Source of the DNA: Paracoccaceae bacterium
GTDB taxonomy: Bacteria > Pseudomonadota > Alphaproteobacteria > Rhodobacterales > Rhodobacteraceae
Direction: 5' to 3'
DNA length: 64,000 nucleotides
Assembly: GCA_006226775.1 (NCBI GenBank)
Contig: SBGD01000060.1
Location: forward strand, 62,001-126,000
Part shown: in pieces, positions 25,947-33,595 of the stretch
Layout of the letters: every line of letters starts with the position of its first letter
Position numbering within the stretch: position 1 is the first letter of the stretch
Position numbers and translations under genes: made by a program
The notes under the pieces: model-generated
Database searches by the model: none
Told to the model about the DNA's origin: nothing
What the model saw: the letters and a program-made list of their open reading frames with translations, nothing else

Positions 25947-26678
25947 CTAGTCCTCCCGGCTCACCCGCGCCAGTGCGCCGATGCAGACCGGCCCTGCGCC
26001 CGCGACATGCAGCGCCTCGGCACAGGCGCCCAGGGTGGCGCCGGTGGTCAGCACGTCGTCGATCAGCAGCACCGGACGCCCGCCCGCCACCCGATGGCGG
26101 CGCGACGGGTGGATCCGGATGGCACCCTCCAGGATCTGCCGCCGCTCGTCGACCTTTCGGTGATCGAGGCTGCGGGTGCGGCGGATGCGCTTGAGCAGGT
26201 CGGGGCAATAGGCCAGCTCGAGCTGTGCGGCCAGCGCCTCGGCCACCAGCGCGGACTGGTTGTAGCGCCGCGCCATCAGCCGCATCCAGTGCAGCGGCAC
26301 CGGCGCCACCAGCATGTCGGGCACCACCAGCGGCCGCACCGCCCGCGCCAGCCAGGCGGCACCGACCCGGGCGATGTCATGCCGGTCGTTGTGCTTCATC
26401 CCCAGCACCAGCCTGCGCCCGTTGTCGCGGTAAAGCAGCGCGGCGCGCCCCCGCTGCCAGGCGGGGGGATGGGTCATGCAGCCGTCGCAATGGGCCAGTT
26501 CCTGCGAATCGCCACCGGGCAGGGGCACGCCGCAGGTGTCGCAGACCAGCCCGCCGATAAAGGGCGTCTCGCCCCAACATCGCCCGCAGAGGCCGAAATC
26601 GCTTTCGACCAGCTCGCGGCAGATCAGGCATTGCGGCGGATAGACCATCCGCAAGGCCGTTTGAACTATCTCCACCAT
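25947..26678 (-). CDS. comF: ComF-family phosphoribosyltransferase-like protein
   Basis: A 243-residue ComF protein. N-terminal zinc-finger cysteines are in PPQCLICRELVESDFGLCGRC and CDTCGVPLPGG. The C-terminal PRTase fold shows the PRPP-loop signature VLLIDDVLTTGATLGACAE. In naturally competent bacteria ComF is needed for uptake of single-stranded DNA; in Rhodobacterales it also serves gene transfer agent recipients. ATG 26678 starts at the usual position; the longer upstream frame overlaps the divergent methyltransferase. Only 18 bp separate the two divergent start codons. Confidence 0.92.
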   Translation of the reverse strand: MVEIVQTALRMVYPPQCLICRELVESDFGLCGRCWGETPFIGGLVCDTCGVPLPGGDSQELAHCDGCMTHPPAWQRGRAALLYRDNGRRLVLGMKHNDRHDIARVGAAWLARAVRPLVVPDMLVAPVPLHWMRLMARRYNQSALVAEALAAQLELAYCPDLLKRIRRTRSLDHRKVDERRQILEGAIRIHPSRRHRVAGGRPVLLIDDVLTTGATLGACAEALHVAGAGPVCIGALARVSRED

Positions 26679-26696
26679 GCCACTATTTAGGCCCTC

Positions 26697-27509
26697 ATGC
26701 AGCCACGACTGACCGATCCCGCGGCGCTTGCCCGCAACCGCCACCGGGCCCGCCAGCCCGCGCTTTTCCTGTTCGACGCCGCGCGCGACGACCTGCAGGA
26801 TCGCCTGCAACTGGTTAAAAGAGCCTTTACCGCCCCGGCAATTGTCACCGGCCAGCCGCAGATCTGGGACAATGCCCTTAAAGATGCGCGGATTGTCCCC
26901 GATGCCGAAACGCTCGATCTGGACACAGAGGCCCATGACCTGATTCTGCACAGCCATGGCTTGCACTGGGCCAGTGACCCGGTCGGCCAGTTGATCCAGT
27001 GCCGCCGCGCGCTGAGGCCAGACGGGCTCTTTCTCGCCTCGCTCTTTGGCGGTCAGACCCTGCACGAGTTGCGCGCCGCGCTGGCGCAGGCCGAATCGCA
27101 GGTGACCGGCGGGCTGTCACCGCGCATCGCGCCGATGGCCGAGATTCGCGACATGGGCGCGCTGCTGCAACGCGCCGGGTTCGCCCTGCCGGTGGCCGAT
27201 GCCTTTCGCCTGACGGTCAGCTATGCCACCCCGCTGCACCTGATGCGCGAGTTGCGCGCCATGGGCGAGGCCAATGCGCTGGAGGCACGGCTGCGCCGGC
27301 CCACCCGCCGCGCGGTGCTGCTGCGCGCCGCCGAGATCTATGCCGAGAGCTTCGGCCAGCCCGATGGCCGCATCCCCGCGACCTTCGAGTTCATCGTGCT
27401 GACCGGCTGGGCCCCGGATGCCAGCCAGCCGCAACCCCTGCGCCCCGGGTCGGCCAAGGCGCGACTGGCGGATGCGCTGAATGCGCGCGAAACGCCTCTG
27501 AAAGATTGA
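26697..27509 (+). CDS. SAM-dependent methyltransferase, NDUFAF5/BioC-like
   Basis: A 270-residue class I methyltransferase. Motifs DLILHSHGLHWASDPVGQLIQCRRALRPDGLFLASLFGG match the alphaproteobacterial relatives of mitochondrial NDUFAF5, a complex I assembly factor that hydroxylates an NDUFS7 arginine. The canonical GxGxG motif I is absent here, as in that group; the corresponding segment reads IVPDAETLDLD. Annotation as BioC is the alternative, but no biotin genes are nearby. It is divergent from comF and upstream of hemH. Confidence 0.82.
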   Translation: MQPRLTDPAALARNRHRARQPALFLFDAARDDLQDRLQLVKRAFTAPAIVTGQPQIWDNALKDARIVPDAETLDLDTEAHDLILHSHGLHWASDPVGQLIQCRRALRPDGLFLASLFGGQTLHELRAALAQAESQVTGGLSPRIAPMAEIRDMGALLQRAGFALPVADAFRLTVSYATPLHLMRELRAMGEANALEARLRRPTRRAVLLRAAEIYAESFGQPDGRIPATFEFIVLTGWAPDASQPQPLRPGSAKARLADALNARETPLKD

Positions 27510-27563
27510 CGCGGGCGGCGCGACGGTTATCTCTCGCCAAAGCCCCAAACAGCGGAGACCTTT

Positions 27564-28625
27564 ATGCGCGACATGACGCAGGCCACCTGTCCGGCCCACG
27601 CACCCGCCGACCACCCGACACTGCCCGCTGAAAAGGTCGGCGTGCTGCTGGCCAACCTCGGCACGCCCGATGCCACCGACTATTGGTCGATGCGGCGCTA
27701 CCTGAGCGAGTTCCTCTCGGACAAGCGGGTGATCGACTACCCGGCGTGGAAATGGCAGCCGCTTTTGCAACTGATCATCCTGAGCAAGCGGCCCTTCACC
27801 TCCGGCGCAGCCTACCGGACGATCTGGAACACCGAGGCCGATGAAAGCCCGTTGATGACGATCACCAGGGACCAGACCGCCCGCATTGCCGAGCAGATGA
27901 AACAGCGCTACGGCACTGCGGTGAAGGTCGATTTCTGCATGCGCTACGGCAATCCCTCGACCCGCTCGAAGGTGCGCGAGATGGTCGAGGCCGGATGCCG
28001 CAAGATCCTGTTCTTCCCGCTGTATCCGCAATATGCCGGGGCCACCTCGGCCACCGCGAACGACCAGTTCTTTCGCGCGCTGATGGACGAGAAATGGCAG
28101 CCCACGGCGCGGATCGTCGATCCCTACTTCGCCCATCCCGCCTATATCGAGGGGCTGGCGCAATCGGTCGAGCGCAAGTATGCCGAGCTTGAGAGCAGGC
28201 CCGAGATCCTGGTCTGTTCCTACCACGGGCTGCCGCGGCGTTACCTTCTGGAGGGCGACCCCTATCACTGCCAGTGCCAGAAGACGACGCGGCTGCTGAA
28301 GGAGCGGCTGGGCTGGGCCGATACCGAGATCACCACCACCTTCCAGTCGCAATTCGGATCCGAGGTCTGGCTGCAACCCTATACGGTCGAGGAGGTGGCG
28401 CGGCTGGCGCGCGAGGACGGCAAGAAGAACATCGCGGTGATCGCCCCGGCCTTTTCCGCCGATTGCATCGAGACGCTGGAAGAGATCAACGAGGAGATTC
28501 GCGAGAGCTTCGAGCACGCCGGCGGCAAGACGTTCACCTATGTCCCCTGCCTGAACGACGACGAGGCCCATATCGCCGCGCTGAGCACGGTGATCGAGGA
28601 AAACCTCGGCGGCTGGCTGGCTTAG
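27564..28625 (+). CDS. hemH: Ferrochelatase
   Basis: A 353-residue enzyme inserting Fe2+ into protoporphyrin IX, the last step of protoheme synthesis. The N-terminal KVGVLLANLGTPD, the catalytic His in ILVCSYHGLPRRYL and the metal-binding Glu in APAFSADCIETLEEINEE are all present. AGCGGAGACC lies before the ATG at 27564. A perfect 12-bp terminator hairpin follows. It stands as its own unit, 54 bp after the methyltransferase. Confidence 0.97.
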   Translation: MRDMTQATCPAHAPADHPTLPAEKVGVLLANLGTPDATDYWSMRRYLSEFLSDKRVIDYPAWKWQPLLQLIILSKRPFTSGAAYRTIWNTEADESPLMTITRDQTARIAEQMKQRYGTAVKVDFCMRYGNPSTRSKVREMVEAGCRKILFFPLYPQYAGATSATANDQFFRALMDEKWQPTARIVDPYFAHPAYIEGLAQSVERKYAELESRPEILVCSYHGLPRRYLLEGDPYHCQCQKTTRLLKERLGWADTEITTTFQSQFGSEVWLQPYTVEEVARLAREDGKKNIAVIAPAFSADCIETLEEINEEIRESFEHAGGKTFTYVPCLNDDEAHIAALSTVIEENLGGWLA

Positions 28626-28665
28626 AGCCGTTCACCGATCGGGGCGCGAGACCCCCAAAAACAGA

Positions 28666-28692
28666 AAAAGCGGCGCAAGATGCGCCGCTTTT
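28666..28692. terminator. Bidirectional terminator between hemH and a small convergent gene
   Basis: AAAAGCGGCGCA-AGA-TGCGCCGCTTTT: a perfect 12-bp stem with A and T runs on both arms, serving hemH and the 65-residue gene ending at 28715. Confidence 0.95.
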
Positions 28693-28714
28693 CCCGTTTG
28701 TAGATCAGCGCGAC

Positions 28715-28912
28715 TTAGCGGTCGGCTGCTGCAACTGCGATAACCACGGCAAGCAGGATCAGCGGGACAATGATGCCAGCCGAGGACGATGCCTGTGCGG
28801 TTTCTTCGACGATCACCGGTGCTTCGATGATCACTTCGTCTTTTGCATACGAACCGGCGAACGCGGTCGAAGCTGCTGCGGACAGAGCCGCGGCGAGTGC
28901 GAGTTTCTTCAT
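28715..28912 (-). CDS. Small secreted or membrane-anchored protein of unknown function
   Basis: A 65-residue protein beginning with a clean Sec signal, MKKLALAAALSAAASTAFAG, followed by an acidic stretch (YAKDEVIIEAPVIVEETAQ). It ends with a strongly hydrophobic helix IIVPLILLAVVIAVAA and the tail ADR. It should sit in the inner membrane with a short periplasmic segment. GGAGG lies 7 bases from the ATG, a strong ribosome site, and the mRNA leader contains an 8-bp hairpin, so substantial expression is likely. I recognise no family; similar short proteins occur beside hemH in other Rhodobacterales, but a role in heme traffic would be speculation. Confidence 0.8.
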   Translation of the reverse strand: MKKLALAAALSAAASTAFAGSYAKDEVIIEAPVIVEETAQASSSAGIIVPLILLAVVIAVAAADR

Positions 28913-28933
28913 ATCATATCCTCCAGATATTCA

Positions 28934-28965
28934 CTTGCCGCTCGTACCATACCGGTTGCGGCAAG
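28934..28965 (-). other. Leader hairpin upstream of the 65-residue gene
   Basis: CTTGCCGC and GCGGCAAG form a perfect 8-bp stem around a 16-base loop, 22 bp upstream of the start codon. It lies in the expected 5' untranslated region and may stabilise the mRNA. Confidence 0.55.
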
Positions 28966-29025
28966 CACCCAAGACTTACCTCGTGGCTTTTTCTAAGCAG
29001 CTATTCCGGGCGATTGCAAACCGAT

Positions 29026-29046
29026 CTTTGGTTTGCCCCGCTGTGC
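29026..29046 (-). other. Hairpin downstream of L,D-transpeptidase
   Basis: GCAAACC-GATCTTT-GGTTTGC, a perfect 7-bp stem 16 bp past the stop codon at 29062. It lacks a T-run on the transcribed strand, so it is a weak terminator candidate. Confidence 0.4.
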
Positions 29047-29061
29047 TGCACCCCTTTGTCG

Positions 29062-29655
29062 TCAAATTAGCAACACTTGCGTGCCCACTTTCGTCATGGC
29101 GAAAAGCTCGGCAATGTGCTGATTATAAAGACCGATGCAGCCGTTGGACGAGCGGCGGCCGATCTTGCGCGTGTCGTGGGTGCCATGGATGCGGTAATAG
29201 GTCCAGCTGAGGTAGAGCGCATGGGTTCCCAGCGGGTTGTCCGGGCCGGGGCCGACGTAATCGGGCCACTCGGGATTGCGGATCTTCATCGCCGGGGTCG
29301 GCCGCCAACTGGGGCCTTCCACCTTGCGCACGACGCTGGTGCGGCCGCGGCGGGTCAGATCCTCGGTCAGCGGCACCGAGGTCGGATAGAGCCGGTAGGT
29401 GCCCGCGCCCTCGGACCAGTAGTGCAGCGCGCGGCTGGTGATGTCGACCAGGATCGCGCCATTGTCGAGGTTGCTGAAATAGGGGCGCCAGTCGAGCGAC
29501 CGGAAGCTGGAAATATTGCGGCGCACGGCGCGCGACAGGTCGCGTTCAAGCTCGGTCGAGCCTTCGTTCTGGGCCAGGGCAGGCGCGCCCAGCATTGCGG
29601 CGGACCCGGCCAGAAAGGCCCGGCGCCCGATGGGATTTGCGGCTTTTTTTGTCAT
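29062..29655 (-). CDS. L,D-transpeptidase (YkuD family), Tat-exported
   Basis: A 197-residue periplasmic enzyme. A twin-arginine signal (NPIGRRAFLAGSAAMLGAPALA) occupies the first 29 residues. The YkuD catalytic motif is near the C-terminus: His in YYRIHGTHDTRKIG and Cys in SSNGCIGLYNQHIAEL. It makes 3-3 cross-links in peptidoglycan or attaches outer-membrane proteins to it. A second, lipoprotein-type L,D-transpeptidase is at 51559-52053. It is divergent from the CAP-domain lipoprotein across 165 bp. Confidence 0.92.
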   Translation of the reverse strand: MTKKAANPIGRRAFLAGSAAMLGAPALAQNEGSTELERDLSRAVRRNISSFRSLDWRPYFSNLDNGAILVDITSRALHYWSEGAGTYRLYPTSVPLTEDLTRRGRTSVVRKVEGPSWRPTPAMKIRNPEWPDYVGPGPDNPLGTHALYLSWTYYRIHGTHDTRKIGRRSSNGCIGLYNQHIAELFAMTKVGTQVLLI

Positions 29656-29820
29656 CTTCCGCTCCTTGGGAACATGGTCCTGATCACGGGGTTTTTAGTG
29701 CGCGAAAGCCTCAGTCGCAAATCAAACCACCGTCAGGGGGCGGAACACCGCCGAGGTGGGTTTGAAAGAACACGTCTTTCCGGATAAGGCAACCGAAACG
29801 AATTTCCGGTGGTCTTTGAC

Positions 29821-30447
29821 ATGACGCGACTCGCTGTATTCCTGCTGCCCCTGGTGCTCATCCTTGCGGCCTGTACGACCACGCCGTCGTCGGACCCGCC
29901 GCAGCTGGGCCCGGACGGCAAGCCATTGCCCAGGGTCTATCGGCTGGGATCGGACGCCGAAGGGCAGGTGCAGTTCCGGATGCTCGACGCGATCAACTCG
30001 CTGCGCGAGGCGCGCGGCTTGGTGCGGGTGCAGCTCGACAGCCGGCTCAATGCCGCCGCCGCCACCCATGCGCGCGACATGGCGGTGCAGAACCGGCCCT
30101 GGCATTTCGGCTCGGACGGATCCTCGCCGATCGACCGGGTGGCGCGCGTGGGCTATACCGGGCGGATGCTGGGCGAGGCGATCTCGGAGACCTACGAGAC
30201 CGAGATCGAGACCCTGGCGGCCTGGATGGAAGAGCCGGGCACGCGCGACGTGATTCTCGCCCCCGAGGCGCGCGACCTGGGTTTTTCCTTCCACCAGGAA
30301 GCCAACGGCAAGATCTGGTGGACCCTGGTGATGGGCACCTCGGCCGAGCGCGGCTATGTGCCGACCACCAGCCGCGGCAGCGCACAGCCGATCGAGGAAA
30401 TCGCCGCGGCGGCCATCGAATTGAGCGACGAGCGCGACACAAGGTAG
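29821..30447 (+). CDS. CAP/SCP-domain lipoprotein
   Basis: A 208-residue lipoprotein. The signal MTRLAVFLLPLVLILAACTT ends with the lipobox LAAC, so Cys18 should be acylated. The CAP (SCP/PR-1) domain follows: LDSRLNAAAATHARDMAVQN, FGSDGSSPIDRVARVGYTGRMLGEAIS and a C-terminal WWTLVMG. Bacterial CAP proteins are extracytoplasmic and of uncertain activity. The ATG at 29821 is chosen because it starts the signal peptide directly. Confidence 0.85.
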   Translation: MTRLAVFLLPLVLILAACTTTPSSDPPQLGPDGKPLPRVYRLGSDAEGQVQFRMLDAINSLREARGLVRVQLDSRLNAAAATHARDMAVQNRPWHFGSDGSSPIDRVARVGYTGRMLGEAISETYETEIETLAAWMEEPGTRDVILAPEARDLGFSFHQEANGKIWWTLVMGTSAERGYVPTTSRGSAQPIEEIAAAAIELSDERDTR

Positions 30448-30534
30448 CTCGTCCAGTCCTTGCGGACTGTCCTCGCCACCGCCGCGAAGACGCCTGCAAG
30501 GGCGGATAAGCGGCGCCGGTCTCAGGCCGAAGTG

Positions 30535-31224
30535 TCAGGCCGATTCGCGGTGGCTGGCCTTGATCTCCTCCCAGGCCTTGTTGATGTCGATCAGCCGCTT
30601 TTCGCTCAGCCGGATCGCCTCTTCCGGCACGCCGCGGGCGATCATCCGGTCGGGATGCCCCTCGCGCACCGCCTGCCGCCAGACCTTGCGGATCTCGTCC
30701 AGCGGCATGTCCGGGCGCGCGCCCAGCACCGAATAGGGATCCTTGGGCGCATCGGGAACGAATCGCGTGCGCAGGGCCAGGAACTCGCGGTCCTCGAGCC
30801 CGAAGATCCGCGCCACGTTGCGCAGGAAATCGTCTTCCGCCGGGTGATAGCCGCCATCGGCCACGGCGATGTGAAACAACCCCTCCATCAGGTCGCAGAG
30901 CGCGATATGCGCCTCGTCGAACATGGCGCGGATGCGCCGGGCGTAATCCTCGTAACCCGCCACGTCCTGCCGCGCCAGGTTGAAGACCCGCGCCGCCTGG
31001 GCCTCGTCCTCGGGCGCGATGTGAAACACCTCGCGAAAGGCGGTCACCTCGTCGCGCGTGACCGTGCCGTCGGCCTTGGCCATCTTGGCGCCCAGCGCGA
31101 TCACCGCAATGGTGAAGGCGACGCTGCGTTCCGGCGGCGTCCGAAGACGCCCGAACACTTCGCTCAGGGGTTCCCCGCTGGCCAGCGCGGCAAGCGCGGC
31201 CTGGATGCGCGACCAGATCGACAT
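30535..31224 (-). CDS. djlA: DjlA-type co-chaperone (TerB-like plus J domain)
   Basis: A 229-residue protein with an N-terminal TerB/DjlA-like helical domain (about residues 30-150, including FTIAVIALGAKMAKADGTVTRDE and GLFHIAVADGGYHPAEDDFL). A C-terminal J domain (about 163-228) shows the HPD motif in REGHPDRMIARG. The J domain stimulates DnaK. Unlike E. coli DjlA there is no N-terminal membrane helix, so it is probably cytosolic. Confidence 0.88.
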   Translation of the reverse strand: MSIWSRIQAALAALASGEPLSEVFGRLRTPPERSVAFTIAVIALGAKMAKADGTVTRDEVTAFREVFHIAPEDEAQAARVFNLARQDVAGYEDYARRIRAMFDEAHIALCDLMEGLFHIAVADGGYHPAEDDFLRNVARIFGLEDREFLALRTRFVPDAPKDPYSVLGARPDMPLDEIRKVWRQAVREGHPDRMIARGVPEEAIRLSEKRLIDINKAWEEIKASHRESA

Positions 31225-31355
31225 GGCCCGAGTCTATACCGCGCCGCGGCATAAGTCAGCGTAACATTCCCGCAAATTTCTGCATCCGCACAGGATCGAT
31301 CCGGCCGATGTCCGGCCCCCCCCCCACGCCTCACCGGCGGCGGCCGGGCCACGCA

Positions 31356-31967
31356 TCACCGCAGGGTCTTCTGGCCGCGCGGACAGGTGATCTCGGCGGT
31401 CAGATGCGGCGAGCCTTCCTCGAAATGCACCCGCGCATCGTCGAGATAGGGCGAGAGGCGCTGTTGCAGCCGGAAGGCCTCGGGGTGAATGACAGTCAGC
31501 CGCTCGAGCCCGCAGCCCGCGTCAGGCAGCGTCGCGGCGGGGTGGCGGTCGCCCTCCCACTGGATGAGCGCCGGAAAACAGCCGTCAAACGGCAAGAGCC
31601 CGTCCGGCGGCACCGCGATGCGCCATTTCAGATCGCCGCGCTCGAGCGCCACGATCTCGCCGGCCTCGGGCAGGTCGCGCAGCAGGGTGTCCAGGTCGTC
31701 GGTCCGGCACACCCAGTTGCTGAAGCGCGGCGGGCCCTCGAACCCGTCCAGCCCGAACCAGCGCGGATGCGCGGGCGGCGTGGCGGCGGGATCGACCGCA
31801 ATCGCCTCGAGATAGAGCCCCTCGCCCAGGCCCAACAGGTGATTATGCGTGCCGAAATGCGCGTGCGCCCCGCCTTCGCGCATCTGCGCGCCCAGCACGG
31901 CCTCAACGGCCTGTTTCGCGGCGTCGCGCGTTTCGCCGGAAACGACAAGATGATCGAGATGCAGCAT
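31356..31967 (-). CDS. VOC-family (glyoxalase-like) protein
   Basis: A 203-residue protein of the glyoxalase-like superfamily (Glyoxalase_3 type). It opens with MLHLDHLVVSGETRDAA, where the His is a usual metal ligand, and continues with FGTHNHLLGLGEGLYLEAIAVDP, the second half of the module. The reaction cannot be inferred. ATG 31967 has GGGGGAA upstream; a longer frame to 32018 lacks a site. A terminator for hsp20 lies before it on the same strand. Confidence 0.82.
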   Translation of the reverse strand: MLHLDHLVVSGETRDAAKQAVEAVLGAQMREGGAHAHFGTHNHLLGLGEGLYLEAIAVDPAATPPAHPRWFGLDGFEGPPRFSNWVCRTDDLDTLLRDLPEAGEIVALERGDLKWRIAVPPDGLLPFDGCFPALIQWEGDRHPAATLPDAGCGLERLTVIHPEAFRLQQRLSPYLDDARVHFEEGSPHLTAEITCPRGQKTLR

Positions 31968-32041
31968 GTCCGGTTCCCCCCTCTCCTCATTCTGCCAGAA
32001 AACCCGGCGCCTGGGCAAAGCACCTTGTCGCAGGGCAACAC

Positions 32042-32079
32042 GAAAAACGACAAAGGCCCCCCGGAGGATCCGGAGGGCC
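32042..32079 (-). terminator. Rho-independent terminator of hsp20
   Basis: On the minus strand GGCCCTCCGGA-N3-TCCGGGGGGCC (one mismatch) is followed by TTTGTCGTTTTT. It begins 24 bp past the hsp20 stop. Confidence 0.85.
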
Positions 32080-32102
32080 CGATACGGGTCGGAGATCAGG
32101 TC

Positions 32103-32573
32103 CTAGTTGACGGCCTTGGCGTCAACCACGTCCTTCTCGATCGCCTTGGTGGCGCTTGCGATCTCGATCTGGCGCGGTTTCAGCGCTTCGGGGATCTCGC
32201 GCTGAAGGTCGATATGCAGCATGCCGTTCTCATGGCTGGCCCCGGTCACCTTGACATGATCGGCCAGGTGGAACCGGCGCTCGAAGGCGCGGGTGGCGAT
32301 GCCGCGGTGCAGATAGGTCGCGTTCTCGTCCTCGTCCGCCTTGCGGGCCGAGACGACAAGCGCCTTTTCCTTGACCTCGACGCTCAGGTCGGCGTCCGAG
32401 AATCCGGCGACGGCGATCGAGATGCGATAGGCATCCTCGGCGGTCTTTTCGATATTGTAGGGCGGATAGGTCTGGGTCTGGACGTCATTGGCCAGCACCC
32501 GGTCCATCAGGTCGGCGATCTGGTCGAAGCCGACGGTTGCACGGTACAGCGGTGCGAAATCAAAGCTGCGCAT
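32103..32573 (-). CDS. ibpA: Small heat shock protein Hsp20 (IbpA-like)
   Basis: A 156-residue alpha-crystallin-domain chaperone that holds unfolding proteins for DnaK/ClpB. The N-terminus MRSFDFAPLYRATVGFDQIADLM and YPPYNIEKTAEDAYRISIAVAGF match IbpA. The domain ends with ATRAFERRFHLADHVKV and ENGMLHIDLQREIPE. The I-x-I tail motif is present as QIEIA. It is preceded by a near-consensus sigma-32 promoter and a ROSE-like leader in which the ribosome site is paired, so both transcription and translation should respond to heat. Followed by a terminator, it is a single-gene unit. Confidence 0.94.
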   Translation of the reverse strand: MRSFDFAPLYRATVGFDQIADLMDRVLANDVQTQTYPPYNIEKTAEDAYRISIAVAGFSDADLSVEVKEKALVVSARKADEDENATYLHRGIATRAFERRFHLADHVKVTGASHENGMLHIDLQREIPEALKPRQIEIASATKAIEKDVVDAKAVN

Positions 32574-32665
32574 GGGTCATCCTCCATTGAGCGATACCAT
32601 TATGTAGGCGCCTTCCCTTGGGGACAGGCGGGTCGATGCTCCGGGCCCCATGGGGCACCCGGACG
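32574..32665 (-). ncRNA. ROSE-like RNA thermometer in the hsp20 leader
   Basis: In the last hairpin (minus strand, 32598 to 32575), GGU-AUC-G-CUC pairs with GAG-GAU-G-ACC around loop AAUG. This buries the ribosome site GGAGGA. The anti-SD strand contains UCGCU with a bulged G, the hallmark U(U/C)GCU of ROSE elements. Upstream leader sequence (from about 32665) holds further hairpins such as GCCTGTCCCC-AA-GGGAAGGC. Structure was folded by eye. Confidence 0.72.
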
Positions 32666-32671
32666 CCCCTG

Positions 32672-32700
32672 ATCTGGGGAGCGCAATGAACGGTTTCAAG
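32672..32700 (-). promoter_or_regulatory. Sigma-32 (RpoH) promoter of hsp20
   Basis: On the minus strand CTTGAAA (32700-32694), a 14-bp spacer and CCCCAGAT (32679-32672) match the heat-shock consensus CTTGAAA-N13/14-CCCCATNT at all but one base. It is about 100 bp upstream of the start codon. Confidence 0.85.
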
Positions 32701-32734
32701 AGGGGGAGGGACAAATTTTCGACCCTTGGGCGCG

Positions 32735-33517
32735 TCAGGGCCGCAGGAACTTCGCCCCGCTGGGCCGGTCGCCCGCCCCGGCGCGCTTGAACCGGGTCTG
32801 GGCCTTCAGCTCCACCATCAGCACCGCCAGGGGTTCGGCCAGCGAGGTGCCGAGCGAGACCGGAACGCCGCCCGATTCCGCCTTGGCCGAGATCAGCGAG
32901 ACGATCCGCGGCTCGCCGCTGTCCATCGAGAAGACCGGCGCGCCGGACGCCCCGAAATCCGCCGCACAGGACATCACCAGCACGCCGCGCCGCCGGTCGA
33001 TCACCTCGCAGGCATCCTGCAACGAGGGCGCCTCGGCCCGGTCGTGGGCATAGCTGACCACGCTGATCGCCGCCCCCGGCGCCGGGCGCTCGGCGGTGCC
33101 GAAGGGCAGGACTTCGGAGGTGCGGATCGGATGGGCCAGTTGCAAAAGCGCCACGTCATTGCGCACCTGGCTGGCATCGGTGGTGCGGGTGAAGCGATAG
33201 CGCGGATGCAGCACCGCATGTTTCACCGCGCGGTAGGCCGAGGCCCGGCCATTGCGCAGCCCGGCGTTGAAACGGATCTCGGGCGCCTCGAAGCGCAGCC
33301 CGGAGGTCTTGTCGTACAGGCAATGCCCGGCGGTCAGCACCAGGTCGGGCGCCACCAGCACCCCGGTGCAAAAGCCCTCGCTGCCGAAATCCACCCGACC
33401 GACGCCTTCCCAGCCGCGCCCCTCGATGCCGGAGTTCAACTGGCGCAGGTCACGGGGTTCGGCCAGCGCGGCGGTGGCCGCACAAAGGGCGGCGAGAATC
33501 AGTAGCAGATGGCGCAA
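32735..33517 (-). CDS. Secreted trypsin-like serine protease
   Basis: A 260-residue S1-family protease. With a TTG start at 33517 the protein opens with a normal Sec signal, (M)RHLLLILAALCAATAALA. AGGGG lies 9 bases upstream of that codon, while longer frames use other TTGs with a poor N-terminus. The triad is complete: His in VLTAGHCLYD, Asp in RNDVALLQLAHP and Ser in DFGASGAPVFS. The usual GDSGG motif is changed to GASGA, replacing the Asp before the Ser. The substrate is unknown. Confidence 0.82.
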   Translation of the reverse strand: MRHLLLILAALCAATAALAEPRDLRQLNSGIEGRGWEGVGRVDFGSEGFCTGVLVAPDLVLTAGHCLYDKTSGLRFEAPEIRFNAGLRNGRASAYRAVKHAVLHPRYRFTRTTDASQVRNDVALLQLAHPIRTSEVLPFGTAERPAPGAAISVVSYAHDRAEAPSLQDACEVIDRRRGVLVMSCAADFGASGAPVFSMDSGEPRIVSLISAKAESGGVPVSLGTSLAEPLAVLMVELKAQTRFKRAGAGDRPSGAKFLRP

Positions 33518-33595
33518 TGTCCGGGACCCCTGTTGGTTTTCTTGCCGAGCTATCAACAACTTTAGGCGAAATTGCGGCAGACTGGAAAGTTCCGA

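Noticed and set aside
26815-26829. TTAA-N7-TTTA resembling a CtrA site
   Set aside because: It lies inside the methyltransferase coding region and the second half-site is imperfect; one such match is expected by chance.
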